Origin: Lamellibrachia satsuma
Lineage: Eukaryota; Annelida; Polychaeta; Sabellida; Siboglinidae
Direction of reading: 5' to 3'
Assembly (NCBI GenBank): GCA_033239005.1
Contig: BSQZ01000006.1
Location: forward strand, 3,091,501 to 3,155,500
Length of the DNA: 64,000 nucleotides
How positions within the stretch are numbered: position 1 is the stretch's first letter; each line of letters begins with the position of its first letter. A program made the position numbers and the translations under genes. Positions 37,501-50,000 of this stretch are shown here, piece by piece. The notes beneath the pieces were generated by a model. It was not told the origin of the DNA. It saw only the letters and a list, made by a program, of their open reading frames with translations, and ran no database searches.

Positions 37501-40500
37501 GCTGCTGCTGGTGGGAACAATCTACATGTAGTGACAGCCACATGTTCCAATGGGGTGCTGCTGGTGCGAACAATCTACATGTAGTGACAGCCACATATTT
37601 CAATGGGGTGCTGCTGGTGCGAACAATCTACATGTAGTGACAGCCACATATTCCAATGGGGTGCTGCTGGTGCGAACAATCTACATGTAGTGACAGCCAC
37701 ATATTCCAATGGGGTGCTGCTGGTGCGAACAATCTACATGTAGTGACAGCCACATATTCCAGTGGGATGCTGCTGGTGCAAACATTTTGACCAGGGTAAA
37801 CTGGACAGAATGTACTTACTTTTCCTCAAAACAATATTGGGAAATGGCAAAATTCTGTTCTCACACACAGAATTAATGTCATATACAAAAATACCCAGCA
37901 TTATACGAGTGCTAATTTGGTTACCTTAGTAACTGTGATGAAGTCCGCACCAAAGAAGACACCTGCAACACCCTCTATTCTGAATAATGCTCTGAAAATA
38001 TAAACAAATTATTACATATTTTATATATGTCACTAATAGTACATAAGTAATCATATCTGTACTGTTTCATTCAAAGTAGCTTTATTTTGCTTTCACTGCA
38101 ATTCGACCCATCCATACAATTTCTTTACTGCCAGATTTCTTTTAAAAATTATTTGGAGTGCAGTCACAAATTGATCCCAATAATTGTACAAAAACCTGTA
38201 ACATAGGTTTACTGGCGCAATACACGTGTACACCAATATTAAAACTTTGGGGGGAAGTTTAAGTTAAAAACATTCTTCAATAAACTCTAAGACTCTAAGC
38301 AACCTTTACCATGAATTCAAGAAGAAAGAACAACAAAAAGTCACAAAGTGGGGTGAAAGAAAGTGTTGAAGTGGCAGCAGCTGGTTTCAAACACTGGTCC
38401 TCTCAACCAAAAGTCTGACACCTTACCACATGACCACCGCGCCCCACTCTCTTAGAAGTAAACAGACAGGACTAACCTTGCAAGAGGAGAGGTTTTTGCT
38501 GCCTTCATGTTGGGGAAGTCAGCTGTTCCCGATTCCAAAACTGGAGTGCCAGGCATGAACTTGAGGCTGTTGGGATTAGGGGTTTCCTGGGTTTGGACGA
38601 ACATTGTCCTCCGTGCTGCAAATACAGATATCCAACAAGCAAACCTGTTATCTTAACAATTTTGCATGTCATAACATAATAATAAGTGGTTAGGGGTTTG
38701 GCTACACATTTAGACTGATCAGTAGCATATATCTAACTACATTACATACATAAAAAGTACATTATTATATAATGTGGTATCCATTCCTTGGGACTGTTCA
38801 AAGCGCTTTACACTTTACACAAAATGGGGATAATTAAATAATAAGTTTCAAAGTTGTTCACTGTCCATGCATGTGCACAATAGTCTCAATATTCATTTGG
38901 TATTGATTAATTTAGTTAAATATAATCAATTACTGCATAAACTTTGGTATATTTAGTAAATAAATTTAAATTCATCCTTATTATTTGTTATTACAATGTC
39001 TGTATACGAGCCATTATGTTATAGAAACCTAATAACATGTTACATAGAAACTCAAAATATGAAGAGAATGTATACAAAACCTACATAAATACTGATGTTA
39101 TTTTTAAATTGCAGTCTGAACAATAAATAGTGGCAACACATTAACAAAAAGATAAAACAATGGCACAGAATAATGTCAACCACAGTACTGAAGACATTCA
39201 AACATATCAGTAGTAAAACACATAATAGTAGAATATTCCTGTGATTGATTTGGTATTTCACTTTGTATGGTATTAGGAGTATTATAAAAACAGGAAGAAC
39301 AATAACTGACTAATGATGTGAACTGGCTGCAGGCCTTGTGGAGTACATGACTGCTGCGGTGTGGAGGAGACTCTACTTAGCGTCTGATAGCAGCAAGAGG
39401 GGGCTCTCCTCAAGAAACACCCACTGTTCCTGACTGCCAATCTACAAGTAATCAGTCGCCAGACACTCATTTCCAAGAAATATCATAATAATGGAATGAT
39501 TGCTGGCAACTACTAATTAGACCAAAAAAAATCAGATTTAACTGGTCAAAGTGTTAAAATATGTGCTGTGTAAAAATATACGTATATGCCTACTGAAGCA
39601 TTAAAATTAACATTTATAAATCAGATAGTTTGTGAACAAGAGTACTAAACAGGGACGTTTGTAAAGCCTGTACTTAGATCATTGGATGGATTGGAAATAC
39701 TGAGGTATGGGCAAGCTTTGTTCAAAGTACATTTTACATTAGTTAAACTTTAGTGAAGCGCGAGTATTTGAATAATCATTTGTTTTGATCAACTCTGTGA
39801 ACCCTTGACCTGCTGTCATGATCATGTGTATGCCTTTATAAATATCTATATATATACATTGTGTATATATATATATATATATATTCACATTCTAATGTTG
39901 CAAATTTGTTGATATACATGTATTGTATTTTATTGTATTGTTCTTGATGAGTATGTTTGTGCTAGCTGCCAAGCTACTTTTCATTGATTCATATTATTTT
40001 CTTTTGGTACAATTATTAAATGACCTTTACCAACAATCACTCTTTGTGTGTTCCTGTAGCAAACGAGCTCAGGGTTCTGCCATTTAGCATCAGCAGGGTA
40101 TATGAGAATATTTTTACACGTCAGAATAGTGTTTATACAATGTGAGGTGAAAATGACTGGTTTAATTGTTGCGGTAGTGTTAATCTGTGATCTTCAGTCC
40201 GCAACCTGGGAAACAGTCCGCAGTACGCGAAACGGTTCGTGGTCAGATGACGCTAGGTGATCACGTGGCAAATGAGTCATTCCCTTTGTGTTGGAACTCT
40301 GAGCCACGCTAGACGTAGTTTGCAGAGCCATCACATTGGAAGTTTTTCTTCCCACAATCCTCCCCTGTCTACCTCCATTGTTCGCATGTTGCTTACCATG
40401 TTATGATTCTGTATTGTATGTATACATTCAACTCCCGATAGTTCCTAATTTGGTTGTGATAAACAATCACAATTGTGCATTAACGCTTTCCTTCATGTAT

Positions 40501-41026
40501 AATTTTCCCATAGGGTTTTTAGAAGGTTTTAGTGCGTATAGTCTGTATTCACTTGTATACATCATGTCTTGGTCGGCAATATGTATGGTGTACGACAAAC
40601 TTTTAACAATTGAATTTTTCTTTCATGAGAATCCCAATGGGGATTGTGGTACATAACCTTTAATTTTCAGATGCATATTTGACTGGTTAGTTGATCGTTG
40701 TATAGCAGTGTTATGATGATGATATTCTATGTTTATGTAGTGGGACAAAGGACCGCCCCACCTTTGCTACTTCTACTTCTGTCATTTAATAATTGTTTCT
40801 CAATGAGCAACTTTGTATTGGCAACTAAGCGATATCTCATTTGATATACATGTATTGTATTTTATTGTATTTTTCTTGATGAGCATGTTTGTGCTAGCTG
40901 CCAACTTTTCATTGATTTATATTATTTTCTTTTGGTACAATTATTAAATGACCTTTACCAACAATCACTCTTTGTGTGTTCCTGTAGCAAATGAGCTCAG
41001 GGTTCTGCTATTTAGCATCAGCAGGG

Positions 41027-41084
<58 letters not shown>

Positions 41085-43776
41085 CATTCTAATGTTGCAA
41101 ATTTTTGGCAATCATTTATTTTCTGACCTAAACATGAAAACGACCAGTTTCCAAATTTCCCTTCATACATCTACTACACATATATATGGAATGTCTTGTT
41201 ATAAAAAAGTACGCTTTTTCTTATAACAATCAAAATTAACAAAAACAAACAAAAATTGTGCATTATGGCGATGTTTCGTGATGCATGAGCTTCACAGGAA
41301 CTGTCAAAAATTAATTAATCGTAACACTAAATAATGGGTCAACTTCACTTTTGAGCTGATTTGGTTGTATTGTCTTTATATATGTTGTTGAAAGCCTCAA
41401 GTTGCATTTAATGCGTATCATGAAGCACTATTTACTAATTGTACTTTCAGTTATAGTGGCAATGCCAAACAGAGTCTCTGTGAAGTTCATACATCATGAA
41501 GCCTCAGTAAAAGGCAAGCACAAAAATAAATAAAAAAAATTTATGATGCGACTGTGATGTTGGAAGCGGCAGCAGTTCAGAAAACAGTGTAGATTTTCTT
41601 GCAAATCATAGTCATTAAATGGTGTAATCCAGCATGTTTTTTAAAGTAACATACGGAGATAAAACATATGGAGATGAAACAAAAACGGAGATTTCTGTCT
41701 GAAAAGGCATTGAATGTTTTGCACCAAGCCCATAGCAACAGGCGTGCCTAGCAACCCAAGTAAGGTTATATCTATAGATCATATAACAGCACTGCCACAA
41801 ATGATGCAAAGATAAATGATACACTAAAAAAACAAACAATCTAGGTTTCTCACATGTACTGACATTTGGTGAACCGAACCACCCCATGTCATGAGAACAC
41901 TTCACCAACTGATGGCAACCACCCTCTTCATGGAAGCAGTCCGGGACTCCTTCCCAGCATGTGAGGAAACAACCTGTCAAACACACTGGATCTGATATTC
42001 ACCAACGAGGAAGGCATGACCGAGATGCTGAAGTACCTGGCACCAATAGGAAAGAGCCACCACTCACTACTGAATTTCAACTGTTGTTGCTAAACCAAAT
42101 CCACCAAATCTAGGGTCAACAAATAGATAAATACCAGAGCAATGCTGGGCAATCCTTGAGGAATCCATAGGAAATACATCCAACAAACATATACCAAAAT
42201 ACACAGCGGGAAGTCAAGCAAGAAAAGCCAGACCACTTTGGACAAATACCAAGACCATCACTGCAGTCAAGAGAAAGTCTGAGGCATATAAGCTATAGTG
42301 TGAGATCAGAGATGAACAGCTCTATACTGAATATAGAAGAGTATCAAACAGAGGTGAGAAAGGCAGTCCAAGATTTCAAGAAAAAGATAGCCAGGTAAGC
42401 GAAGGCCAACCCCAAAACTTTCTAAAAGTATGCCAGGTCACAGATGAAGACTCATTCAGCCGTGGCCGATCTTGAGCATCCAGATGGAACTATGACTGAG
42501 ACCAATGTTGATAAAGCTGAATACTGAATACCTTCTTCACAAGTGTTTTCACCATAGGAAGCCTTCAGAACATTTGAAGGAAGACTGCACAACACAGAGC
42601 TGACTGACTTCCTGATCACAGATGAGGAAGTCGAGAAGATTTTTAAGACACTAATGACTACAAAACCATAAGGACTGTATGAGCTCCAACCTCATCTTCT
42701 GGTTGAAATGGCTGATGAGCTGGTGGAACCTTTCCAAGAATTATTCACCAAATCACTTGCTGATGGGACATTACCACAGCACTGGAAAGAGAGAAACATC
42801 ACCCCAATATTTAAGTAGGACCAGAAGCACTTACCAGGAAACTACTGCCCCATGAGTTTGATCTCAATAACTTGCAAGATGATGGAGAAGTTGGTGAGAA
42901 ACAAAGTGATGGAGCACATGACAAGAAAAACCTACTGTCGGGTCTTCAGCATGGCTGCTCATGCACTACATAGCTACTTGAGGTCCTTGATAAATGGACG
43001 GAAGCCATAGAGCAGGGAGAATGTGAATGCAATTTAACTCGATTTTGCCAAAGCATTTGACACACCAGATGCTGCTAGTTAAGCTAGCAGGATGTGGGAT
43101 AGGTGGCAAGGTATTGCAATGGATCGCAGCCTTCTGGGAGGGACAACGCCAATGTGTTCTCGTCAATGGTACCAAATCGTCATGGTCCCCCCATCACGGC
43201 GGTATACCGCAAGGAAACGTACTTGGGCCAATGCTGTTTGTATGCTAAATTCCAGATGTGGTGGATTCACCTGTTCACTGATGACACCAAGATCTACCGA
43301 TGAATGATTCAATGACTGCTCAATCTGACCAAGGAACTCTGCAGACAGGCCTAAATTAAAACAAGCCTAAGTCTAAGACTAAGTAGTAAGTTAAGTAGTC
43401 GTTTTCATGGTTCGAGCAGAAAGTAAAAGATAGCCAATTCGTGCACCGTAAAGATAAGACTGCCACTGTAGGGGATGAGTGTGGCGCTGACTCGTGCTCC
43501 TTGTCTTGTGAAGCCATGCCAAGTCTCAAGATTTGCAGAACCAGGCCAGAGCCGGGGCCGGGGGAAGCCCGCCAGGGACACCAGTTTAATGCGTTTTAAT
43601 CAGGTTTCTAGTTAATTTTACGTATATTATTGTAGAAATATACTGGAGTAAATGCATATAAAACGTACAAAAATATAACTTTTTCTATACGAAACATAAA
43701 CGTAATATTACCTAGAACATTTTGTTTCACGAGTAAACAACTTCGCAAAAACAGACAACTTAACCCTAGACGCCAT
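31534..43776 (-). CDS. NFU1: NFU1, mitochondrial iron-sulfur cluster scaffold, complete
   Basis: Eight minus-strand exons: 43776-43712, 39441-39377 (less certain), 38615-38477, 37991-37925, 34818-34704, 33808-33705, 32553-32419 and 31608-31534. With them the product is 254 residues, the human length. Exons 1-2 give an Arg-rich presequence without acidic runs ([14 protein letters not shown]...), fitting mitochondrial import. Exon 3 has the NFU N-terminal domain signature [16 protein letters not shown]; then [23 protein letters not shown] and [14 protein letters not shown]. The C-terminal NifU-like domain has [13 protein letters not shown] and [14 protein letters not shown], with the Fe-S binding CxxC, then [13 protein letters not shown]1 passes [4Fe-4S] clusters to lipoyl synthase and others. 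Exon 2 was chosen because its acceptor and a GTAGAG donor restore the frame between exons 1 and 3; the donor could instead be the nearby GTACTC. Exon 1 lies 257 bases from the NUP85 start on the other strand. Confidence 0.92.
31975..32311 (-). mobile_element. tRNA-derived SINE, near full length
   Basis: On the minus strand the head (GCGTAATGGTTAGAACATCA, then B-box-like GGTTTCAAATCC) starts near 32311. The body contains TTTCGAAACTTGGGCAGTTT and AAAGCGCTTTGAACAGTCCC, and the tail ends near 31975. A sister copy lies at 63383-63700, with partial copies at about 30376-30480 and 38757-38822. It sits in the last NFU1 intron. Confidence 0.8.
32640..33382. repeat. 62-bp minisatellite in NFU1 intron
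   Basis: About twelve copies of a 62-base unit containing TCTGGTGGTGTTCCCCCATT and GACTTGTGGGAATGGGTC. CTTGTGGG starts at 32759, 32821, 32883, 32945, 33007, 33069 and 33131. Two unit types alternate in blocks: 'TTTACATTTTGTAAGTACAA' outer and 'TTTATGATGTGTAAGTATAA' inner. Confidence 0.95.
35354..37784. repeat. 53-bp minisatellite, about 46 copies, in NFU1 intron
   Basis: The unit is GTGACAGCCACATATTCCAA then TGGGGTGCTGCTGGTGGGAA and CAATATATACGTA (53 bases). Variant positions (TATTCC/TGTTCC; GGGAA/GCGAA; ATATATACGTA/ATCTACATGTA/AACTACATGTA) recur in the same order 795 bases apart, so there is a 15-unit higher-order block. Because 53 is not divisible by 3 and all three minus-strand frames lack stops, long overlapping open frames of repetitive peptide appear; I do not regard these as genes. 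Confidence 0.97.
38338..38446 (-). mobile_element. SINE head fragment
   Basis: On the minus strand: GGGCGCGGTGGTCATGTGGT, then GTTTGAAACCAGC in the B-box position, then CTTTCACCCCACTTTGTG, as in the copy at 9430-9712. It lies in NFU1 intron 3, next to exon 3. A separate tail fragment (CTTGGGACTGTTCAAAGCGC) is at 38757-38822. Confidence 0.6.
39855..41105. repeat. Direct repeats flanking a 740-bp segment
   Basis: A block of about 190 bases beginning GATATACATGTATTG and ending CAGCAGGGTATA occurs at 39911-40102 and 40843-41030. Outside each lies an AT run followed by TTCACATTCTAATGTTGCAA (39884 and 41082). The enclosed segment (40103-40842) has one open frame without known similarity. It may be a miniature LTR-type element (TRIM-like) or a local duplication; no primer-binding site was identified. 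Confidence 0.7.
41029..41081. repeat. (AT)n microsatellite
   Basis: A pure TA run of about 53 bases next to the direct repeat described above. Confidence 0.97.
41900..43330 (+). mobile_element. Decayed non-LTR retrotransposon (LINE), endonuclease end and reverse transcriptase
   Basis: A broken reading frame with [20 protein letters not shown] (end of endonuclease), then [63 protein letters not shown] and [13 protein letters not shown] (RT blocks). The FADD block reads FTDDTKIY (43275-43300). Many stops and frameshifts: inactive. It fits CR1/Jockey-like RTs. It lies in NFU1 intron 1, antisense to the gene. Confidence 0.85.
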
Positions 43777-44033
43777 TTTGACAGGAGGTGATGGAAATCA
43801 CATGACCAATGTGGCTAATGAAAGGGAGCATTAAATAATTTTTCTGCTATATAATGTCGTAAAATTAATATTACGCATTAATTATAGTGACTATTCATAC
43901 ACATATGATCATGGCATGGTGCTTACGTAACTATAAATACATGGCCATCAGTTCAGAGTTATTTTGAAATTACCCAAAGTTTTGGAAAGGGGATTTGTTT
44001 TGGAATTCACCGGTAGATGTTGCGGTTTATACG
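43777..44033. promoter_or_regulatory. Probable bidirectional promoter NFU1/NUP85
   Basis: 257 bases lie between the NFU1 start codon (43776, minus) and the candidate NUP85 start (44034, plus). Both starts are AAAATGGCG- or ATGATGGCG-like with good context. No other gene lies between. The inferred shared promoter depends on the NUP85 exon 1 call. Confidence 0.5.
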
Positions 44034-47000
44034 ATGATGGCGGAGCGGGAAAATGATCCGTATGACGTGGTGTGTACTCGATAAATGGTGTTAAACCAAA
44101 GTGTTTCATTTATTTAATAATTTTGATTTTATTATTAAGGTCATTGGTACCACTACAACTGTTCGTAACTTCATTGACAGTGAATAACTATACTAGCATT
44201 TAACTTACCACATTATCGCTCAGTAAACCGGCAACCCTACCCACCACGGCACGGGCAACTTAATCAGCTTGAGCCCCTGTAACTATATATATATATATAT
44301 ATATATATAACAGGGTGTGCAACTAGGAATGACCCCACTCACCTTTCAACATCCGTATTTGGGCGTTGCGATGCGTAATCCGAATACTACGACTATACAC
44401 AAATGTACCAATGAATAAACATATATGGGTTTCTTATGATTCAGTTGCCTGTGCTACCCATGGCCACACCCACAGATACATCTTACAAGTCAAAATGGCG
44501 ACAACCAAAACTGATCCAAAATGGCGACAAACCTTATTCAGAATGGCGACAGCCATTATGGTATTGCTATCTTTTGGATCTGTCACCATTTTGAATCTGT
44601 CACCGTTCCTACACTTTAACTTAACTGAACATAGTCATACTCGTAGTCATGGTGACAACATCCTTGGAACACTGCCTCAAAATGAAAATGCTGATACGTC
44701 CATTCTCCAAGCAGAAGTAGAAGAGGCAATCTGAATGCTGAAGACACAAAAATCCCCCGGCATCGACAACATACCAGCTGAACTTATCAAACATGGTGGG
44801 GAGGCAATGATAGACGCATTTATGATCATATGCCAAAAGATATGGGAAACCAAGACTTGGCCAGAACAGACGAAATCGCTCATAATAACGATACCAAAGA
44901 AAGGGAACTCGGCCATCCCAGCAAAAATTGCTAAGAATCATACTTGACCGATTCAAAGAAGAACTGCTGTCAGAAGAACAAGGAGGTTTCTGGCCGAAAA
45001 GAAGCAAAACCGAACAAATCTTCAACATTTTAATAGAGAAATTTTTCCAACTTCAAAAAGGCATTTGATTGTGTGTGGCACAAAGGACTCTGGCGAGTAA
45101 TGTGATGCTATAACATTGACGAAGGACTATTGACACCACTTGAATTGCTATATGGACCATCAACGAGTGCAGTGCTACACGAAAGAGAAATTGGACAGTC
45201 GTTTCGAACATCGGTCGGACTATGCCAGGGATGCCTTTTGTTGCCAGTGCTATTCAACTTATACGTTGAAAATATCATGCAAGAAGCTCTACACAACTTC
45301 AGTGGTACGATATTTATAAACAGTAGAGAGAGCAGCAACCTCCGATTTGCAGATGACATTGACCTAATCAATGGAACAGAGGAGGAGCTACAAGTACTTA
45401 CAACAACACTGGAAAAGAGTGTGTGCTAATTGAAATAAGTGCAGAAAAGAGCAAGATCATGGTCAACAGCAGAATAGCGCCAAGAACTACTATATTAATG
45501 AATTGAGAATGCCTCGAAGAAGTAACAACATTCAAGTACTTTGGGTCGATCATCTCCTCTGAAGGTGACTCCTCAGAGGAAATACACACACGGATAAACC
45601 TGGCAACATCAGCGATACCATATGGAGCAACATCAAAACGGCAGCAAAGATACGACTACTCTTGGGTGCCAAATAATAGTATAGGTTGGCAAATCGGTCA
45701 AATTTAATAGTATAATGCCGAATAATAGTATGTGGTGCAAATTGTTCAAAACAAATAATAGTATAGTGCAAAAAAGGTACTAGTATATTTGTTTTTTTTT
45801 TAGTGCTAAAGATATCTTTCACCATTTTTACTTGACCTAAAGCCAAGGCGTCCCTAGAAACTGTGGATTGCCGTGTATTTCTGGTTTTTCCCACCAAATA
45901 TGCATACACTTCGTGCGTATTCGCGTCACCGCAGATATAGTAACTGTGTGTTTATTTCTACGAAAAAACAGAATTTTCCGTTTTTAAATAGACATTAATG
46001 TTTTATTGAATTGAATACGCAAGCCCGGTTTGAGGCACTGTGTATGACGGTCGGTTTACGTGGTGATAATGGCATTTTAACTAATAATATACCATGTCGA
46101 GTTCCCGAGAGCTAAGGATTCTGACCGATTCATCTAATCATGGAAATCTAACAGTCTAACGCTCCAAGATCAAAATCTAGGATCCTCAGAAGCACGGGAT
46201 GCTGCTAGATTCACGACTGTCATTTAAAAGAGTGAACGACATCAGAGGGAGCAACGTGCAGCTCCAGTTGGGAGCAAGTGATTTTAGTGCTAGCGGTAAA
46301 CCGCTCTGTGGATGATTGATTAGTGCTAGCAATAGGGAGTGAGATTGCTGTCCTAAAAATTATACCCTCCATAATTTGCCACGATTATCAGAGAATATAG
46401 GCTGACACAAATGTTTAAATTTAATTATAGTATAGTGCCAAATAACGTGCATATAGGGTGGCATTTTTCATCAAATAAATACGCATATAGGGACGCTTAT
46501 TCAGCACTCAAGAGTATGAAAGTTAGTTGTGTTAGGGCTGACATATGGGTGTAAAAGCTGGATCATGAAAGCTGAGTCCAAAAGAAGAATAAGCACATTT
46601 GAGATTAGATTTTTCAGAAGTATCCTGAAAATTTCTTAAAGAGAACATATCAAATTTATTAGCAATGCAAGCCATCACCGAAGCCGCATGACCACAAGAA
46701 CTGCTTTTGGCCACAGTAAAACGCTGAAAACTCCAATGGTGCGGTCATACAACCGGACACAACATGCTTGCCAAAAAAGCTATAAGGCACGGTCAAAGGT
46801 GGCAGAAAACAAGGAAAACCACAAAAAATGTACATGGACAACATTCAAGAGTGGATGGGTCTGGAGCCACAGGAATTATGCGATGCTGCCCAGAGTGTGT
46901 GAATAGTAAGGGTAGAATATGGGTCAGGCTTAGGATACCTTAATTTAGCCTAAATGTTAAAGCTACAGTGATGCCTAACTTTAGCCACAGTCTAAAAACA

Positions 47001-50000
47001 ACACGTATGAATTCACTTTAAAAATGCAGAATGGCTGACTGATTACTAAAGAAATCAAGTGTATTGATGGACAGGACATGCGAAACTAACTCTGCAATAT
47101 GTGCTACAATACATGAATTAAATGTGCAAAAGAGTTTAGAAAATAATAATAATTAATGAACCACCAGATATGAAAACGGTCAATACGGTAAACCAAAAAT
47201 TAAGACTTGATTATTTACAAGATTGTGCAGTAATTAGTTGTGTTTCTGTGAACAGCACATCAATGACCCGGATTGTGCCGCGTCTGGTTGTCGGGCGACC
47301 TGGGGTTTTGGCAACCAGCTGCTAGTGTTTGCAGGCAAGACCCCGACACAAACAGGTCAGGCGACATTTAATTATGAAACTTATTTATTTTGCTAATCTG
47401 TTCTGTCATAATTAGCTTGTTTTCTATCGCCATGTTTTCTCTCTATGTGACTTGTATCCACTAAATAATTAGTACAATTTGTTAAAGCTCCCTCCTCGAC
47501 TCATTTAGGTTCATTGATGTTGAGTCTAGTGTTTGAATAATATGTGCAGTTGGTTTGTTGTTAAAATCACTGAAAGAATTGACTTTCATTGTTAGATCGG
47601 GTGACTTGTAAAATTATAAATAGCCTTATACTATAGTACAGGGTGTATATCGGGCCAGACCACTTTTGCCCCAATTTTTACCTGAGCCAGTCAGAAATAA
47701 TTGAATAGTTTGTATAATGATTTCACCAAAACTAAATAATATATTTGCACAAATGAGCTTGCATGTTGTAGTCGATACTAGATATGTTTTAATGAGTGAA
47801 ACAAGACAAGCAAAATGATGGAATTGAGGAAGTTGAAATCCTTACTGATAGTCGGATACTGTTGTGGATGTTGTGCGTCCAGTGATCTTTGAATGCTGTG
47901 TCCAACAGAGGAGGCTCCACAAGGAGATGCCAGACGACTTCACGAGGTTCATTGGGACACGGACATGCACAACCCCGTTGCACGGAAGCTCGTCAATGAA
48001 GCACACAGTGAGTAGTCTTCTACCTAATTACCTTTGTCACATTTGGCAGGAGTGGTGTACCGAGTATGGCTACGTGTAAACATCCTCAACCAGATAGTTG
48101 TGATAATACAGAAGATATTGTGTTTCACAGGAGTTGTATTTTATTTGTAACGCTTGTACAGCGTTTGAAATTAAAGCCTTTTTTTTGGTGGCCACCAATG
48201 CAAAATACATCCCTCCGATTCAATTATCGACCACACCCCGCCGATTCATCTTGGCGGCCACGACTGGGTCGGACTGTATTAGTGATGCACATTACAGTAG
48301 TTACTAATCTAAACTAATTCAGTTGTGACAAACTACTTCTTCCTCGCCAGCAACAAAAAGGCGAAGTCCACACCGCAGATGCAAGGGAAACCCCTTGCAT
48401 TTGTAACATGGATGGCTATTGGATGATTCACATTTAATGACATCAGTATCTTGAGGAATACCAGGGAAACACCAAAGCAAAGGTGGTAGACAATTTTGCG
48501 AGAATCATGGAGTCCAACAATGTTTGAAGGATATTACGCCAGTTTACTTCATAGTTCATACTGGTGATAGATATTAAGAAGGCAGACAATCTGATTGACA
48601 ATATAATGTGCCAAAACAATCTGATTAATGTGATATTTAGCTGTGACTTTGGAGGCTTCGATTTGGAGTGAATTGAGAATGGCATGCCAGGCCAGAACCA
48701 GGGCAGTGCCAGTGCACACGAAACGTCGGCATCAAACATAATGTTACTTTAAACAGTTGTAACTGTTTCGCAAATAAAATTCACATTGAAATGTTTATTA
48801 AATTCATAACTTTATTTTATTGGTCTGCTAGTTATAAAAAATGAACGACAATATTTTTTATGGTTTTTATTTATTAAAAGAGTGTCTGTTTTAGTTTTAT
48901 GCACAAAAACTTTTTTACGTATACTTATATTTAATACATTTTTGTGGGGCTAGTTCAAACTCACCTGGGCTGTTTCAAAATAGAAGTGGGCCAGTTAAAA
49001 AAAATCTGGGCCAGTTAATTTTTTTGCTAATTTCAGACATTGTTTGTATATGTATGTAGGTCTTTCTGAATGCAGACTCAGTTTTATACAGATCGTAAGT
49101 CTGAAGTCATGCATGCATTCATATATACACACAGGCACACGTGCACGCACGCAATGGTTGCAGATACAGTTTAATAATAATACATTCTTACATAGCGCCC
49201 CATCCAAAGGATTGTTGTTTGGCTCTGGAGTCTGGACAAGAGGGAATGCATTACAGTTCCTTAAACATCTAGTTATAGACCTTGTTGTGAATGTAGTGCA
49301 TTGTATAGTATTGGATAACACAGTTGACTGGAAGATTCATATTTTAGATATATTTCTCAAGCTTCAACAGAACCAGAAGGATGAGTTAGGAAAGAAGACA
49401 GAGTAAGTAGATGTTCTACAAGTATTTATTCTACAGCTTTCAGTATTGTTTTCATATGTAATGTGTATGGTGAACTCCGTGGATAACAAAATCGGCCATT
49501 TAGCAGAATAAATTATACTGGCTGGGGCGGAATCACTCCTATTCCTGCTATTACAATGGGGTCATTTTCTCTGTGCAGAGACAGTTGTGTGCTAATACTT
49601 AATGCCTTCATGAGAGTGTATGGTTTAGGGTGTCTAGGTAGTAGAACTTATATTATTTGCTTAGGGTGTCTAGGTAGTAGAACATATTATTTGTTTAGAG
49701 TGTCTAGGTAGTAGAACATATATTATTTGTTTAGAGTGTCTAGGTAGTAGAACATATATTATTTGTTTAGGGTGTCTAGGTCGTAGAACATATATTATTT
49801 GTTTAGGGTGTCTAGGTAGTAGAACATATATTATTTGTTTAGGGTGTCTAGGTAGTAGAACATATATTATTTGTTTAGGGTGTCTAGGTAGTAGAACATA
49901 TATTATTTGTTTAGAGTGTCTAGGTAGTAGAACATATATTATTTGTTTAGGGTGTCTAGGTAGTAGAACGTAAATTATTTGTTTAGGGTTTCTAGGTAGT

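Noticed and set aside
35354..37784. CRISPR-like array of regular repeats
   Set aside because: There are no unique spacers; the whole 53-bp unit repeats, and the context is a eukaryotic intron.
40336..40656. 106-codon hydrophobic open frame
   Set aside because: No family resemblance, no splice context, and it lies within a repeat-bounded segment of an NFU1 intron.
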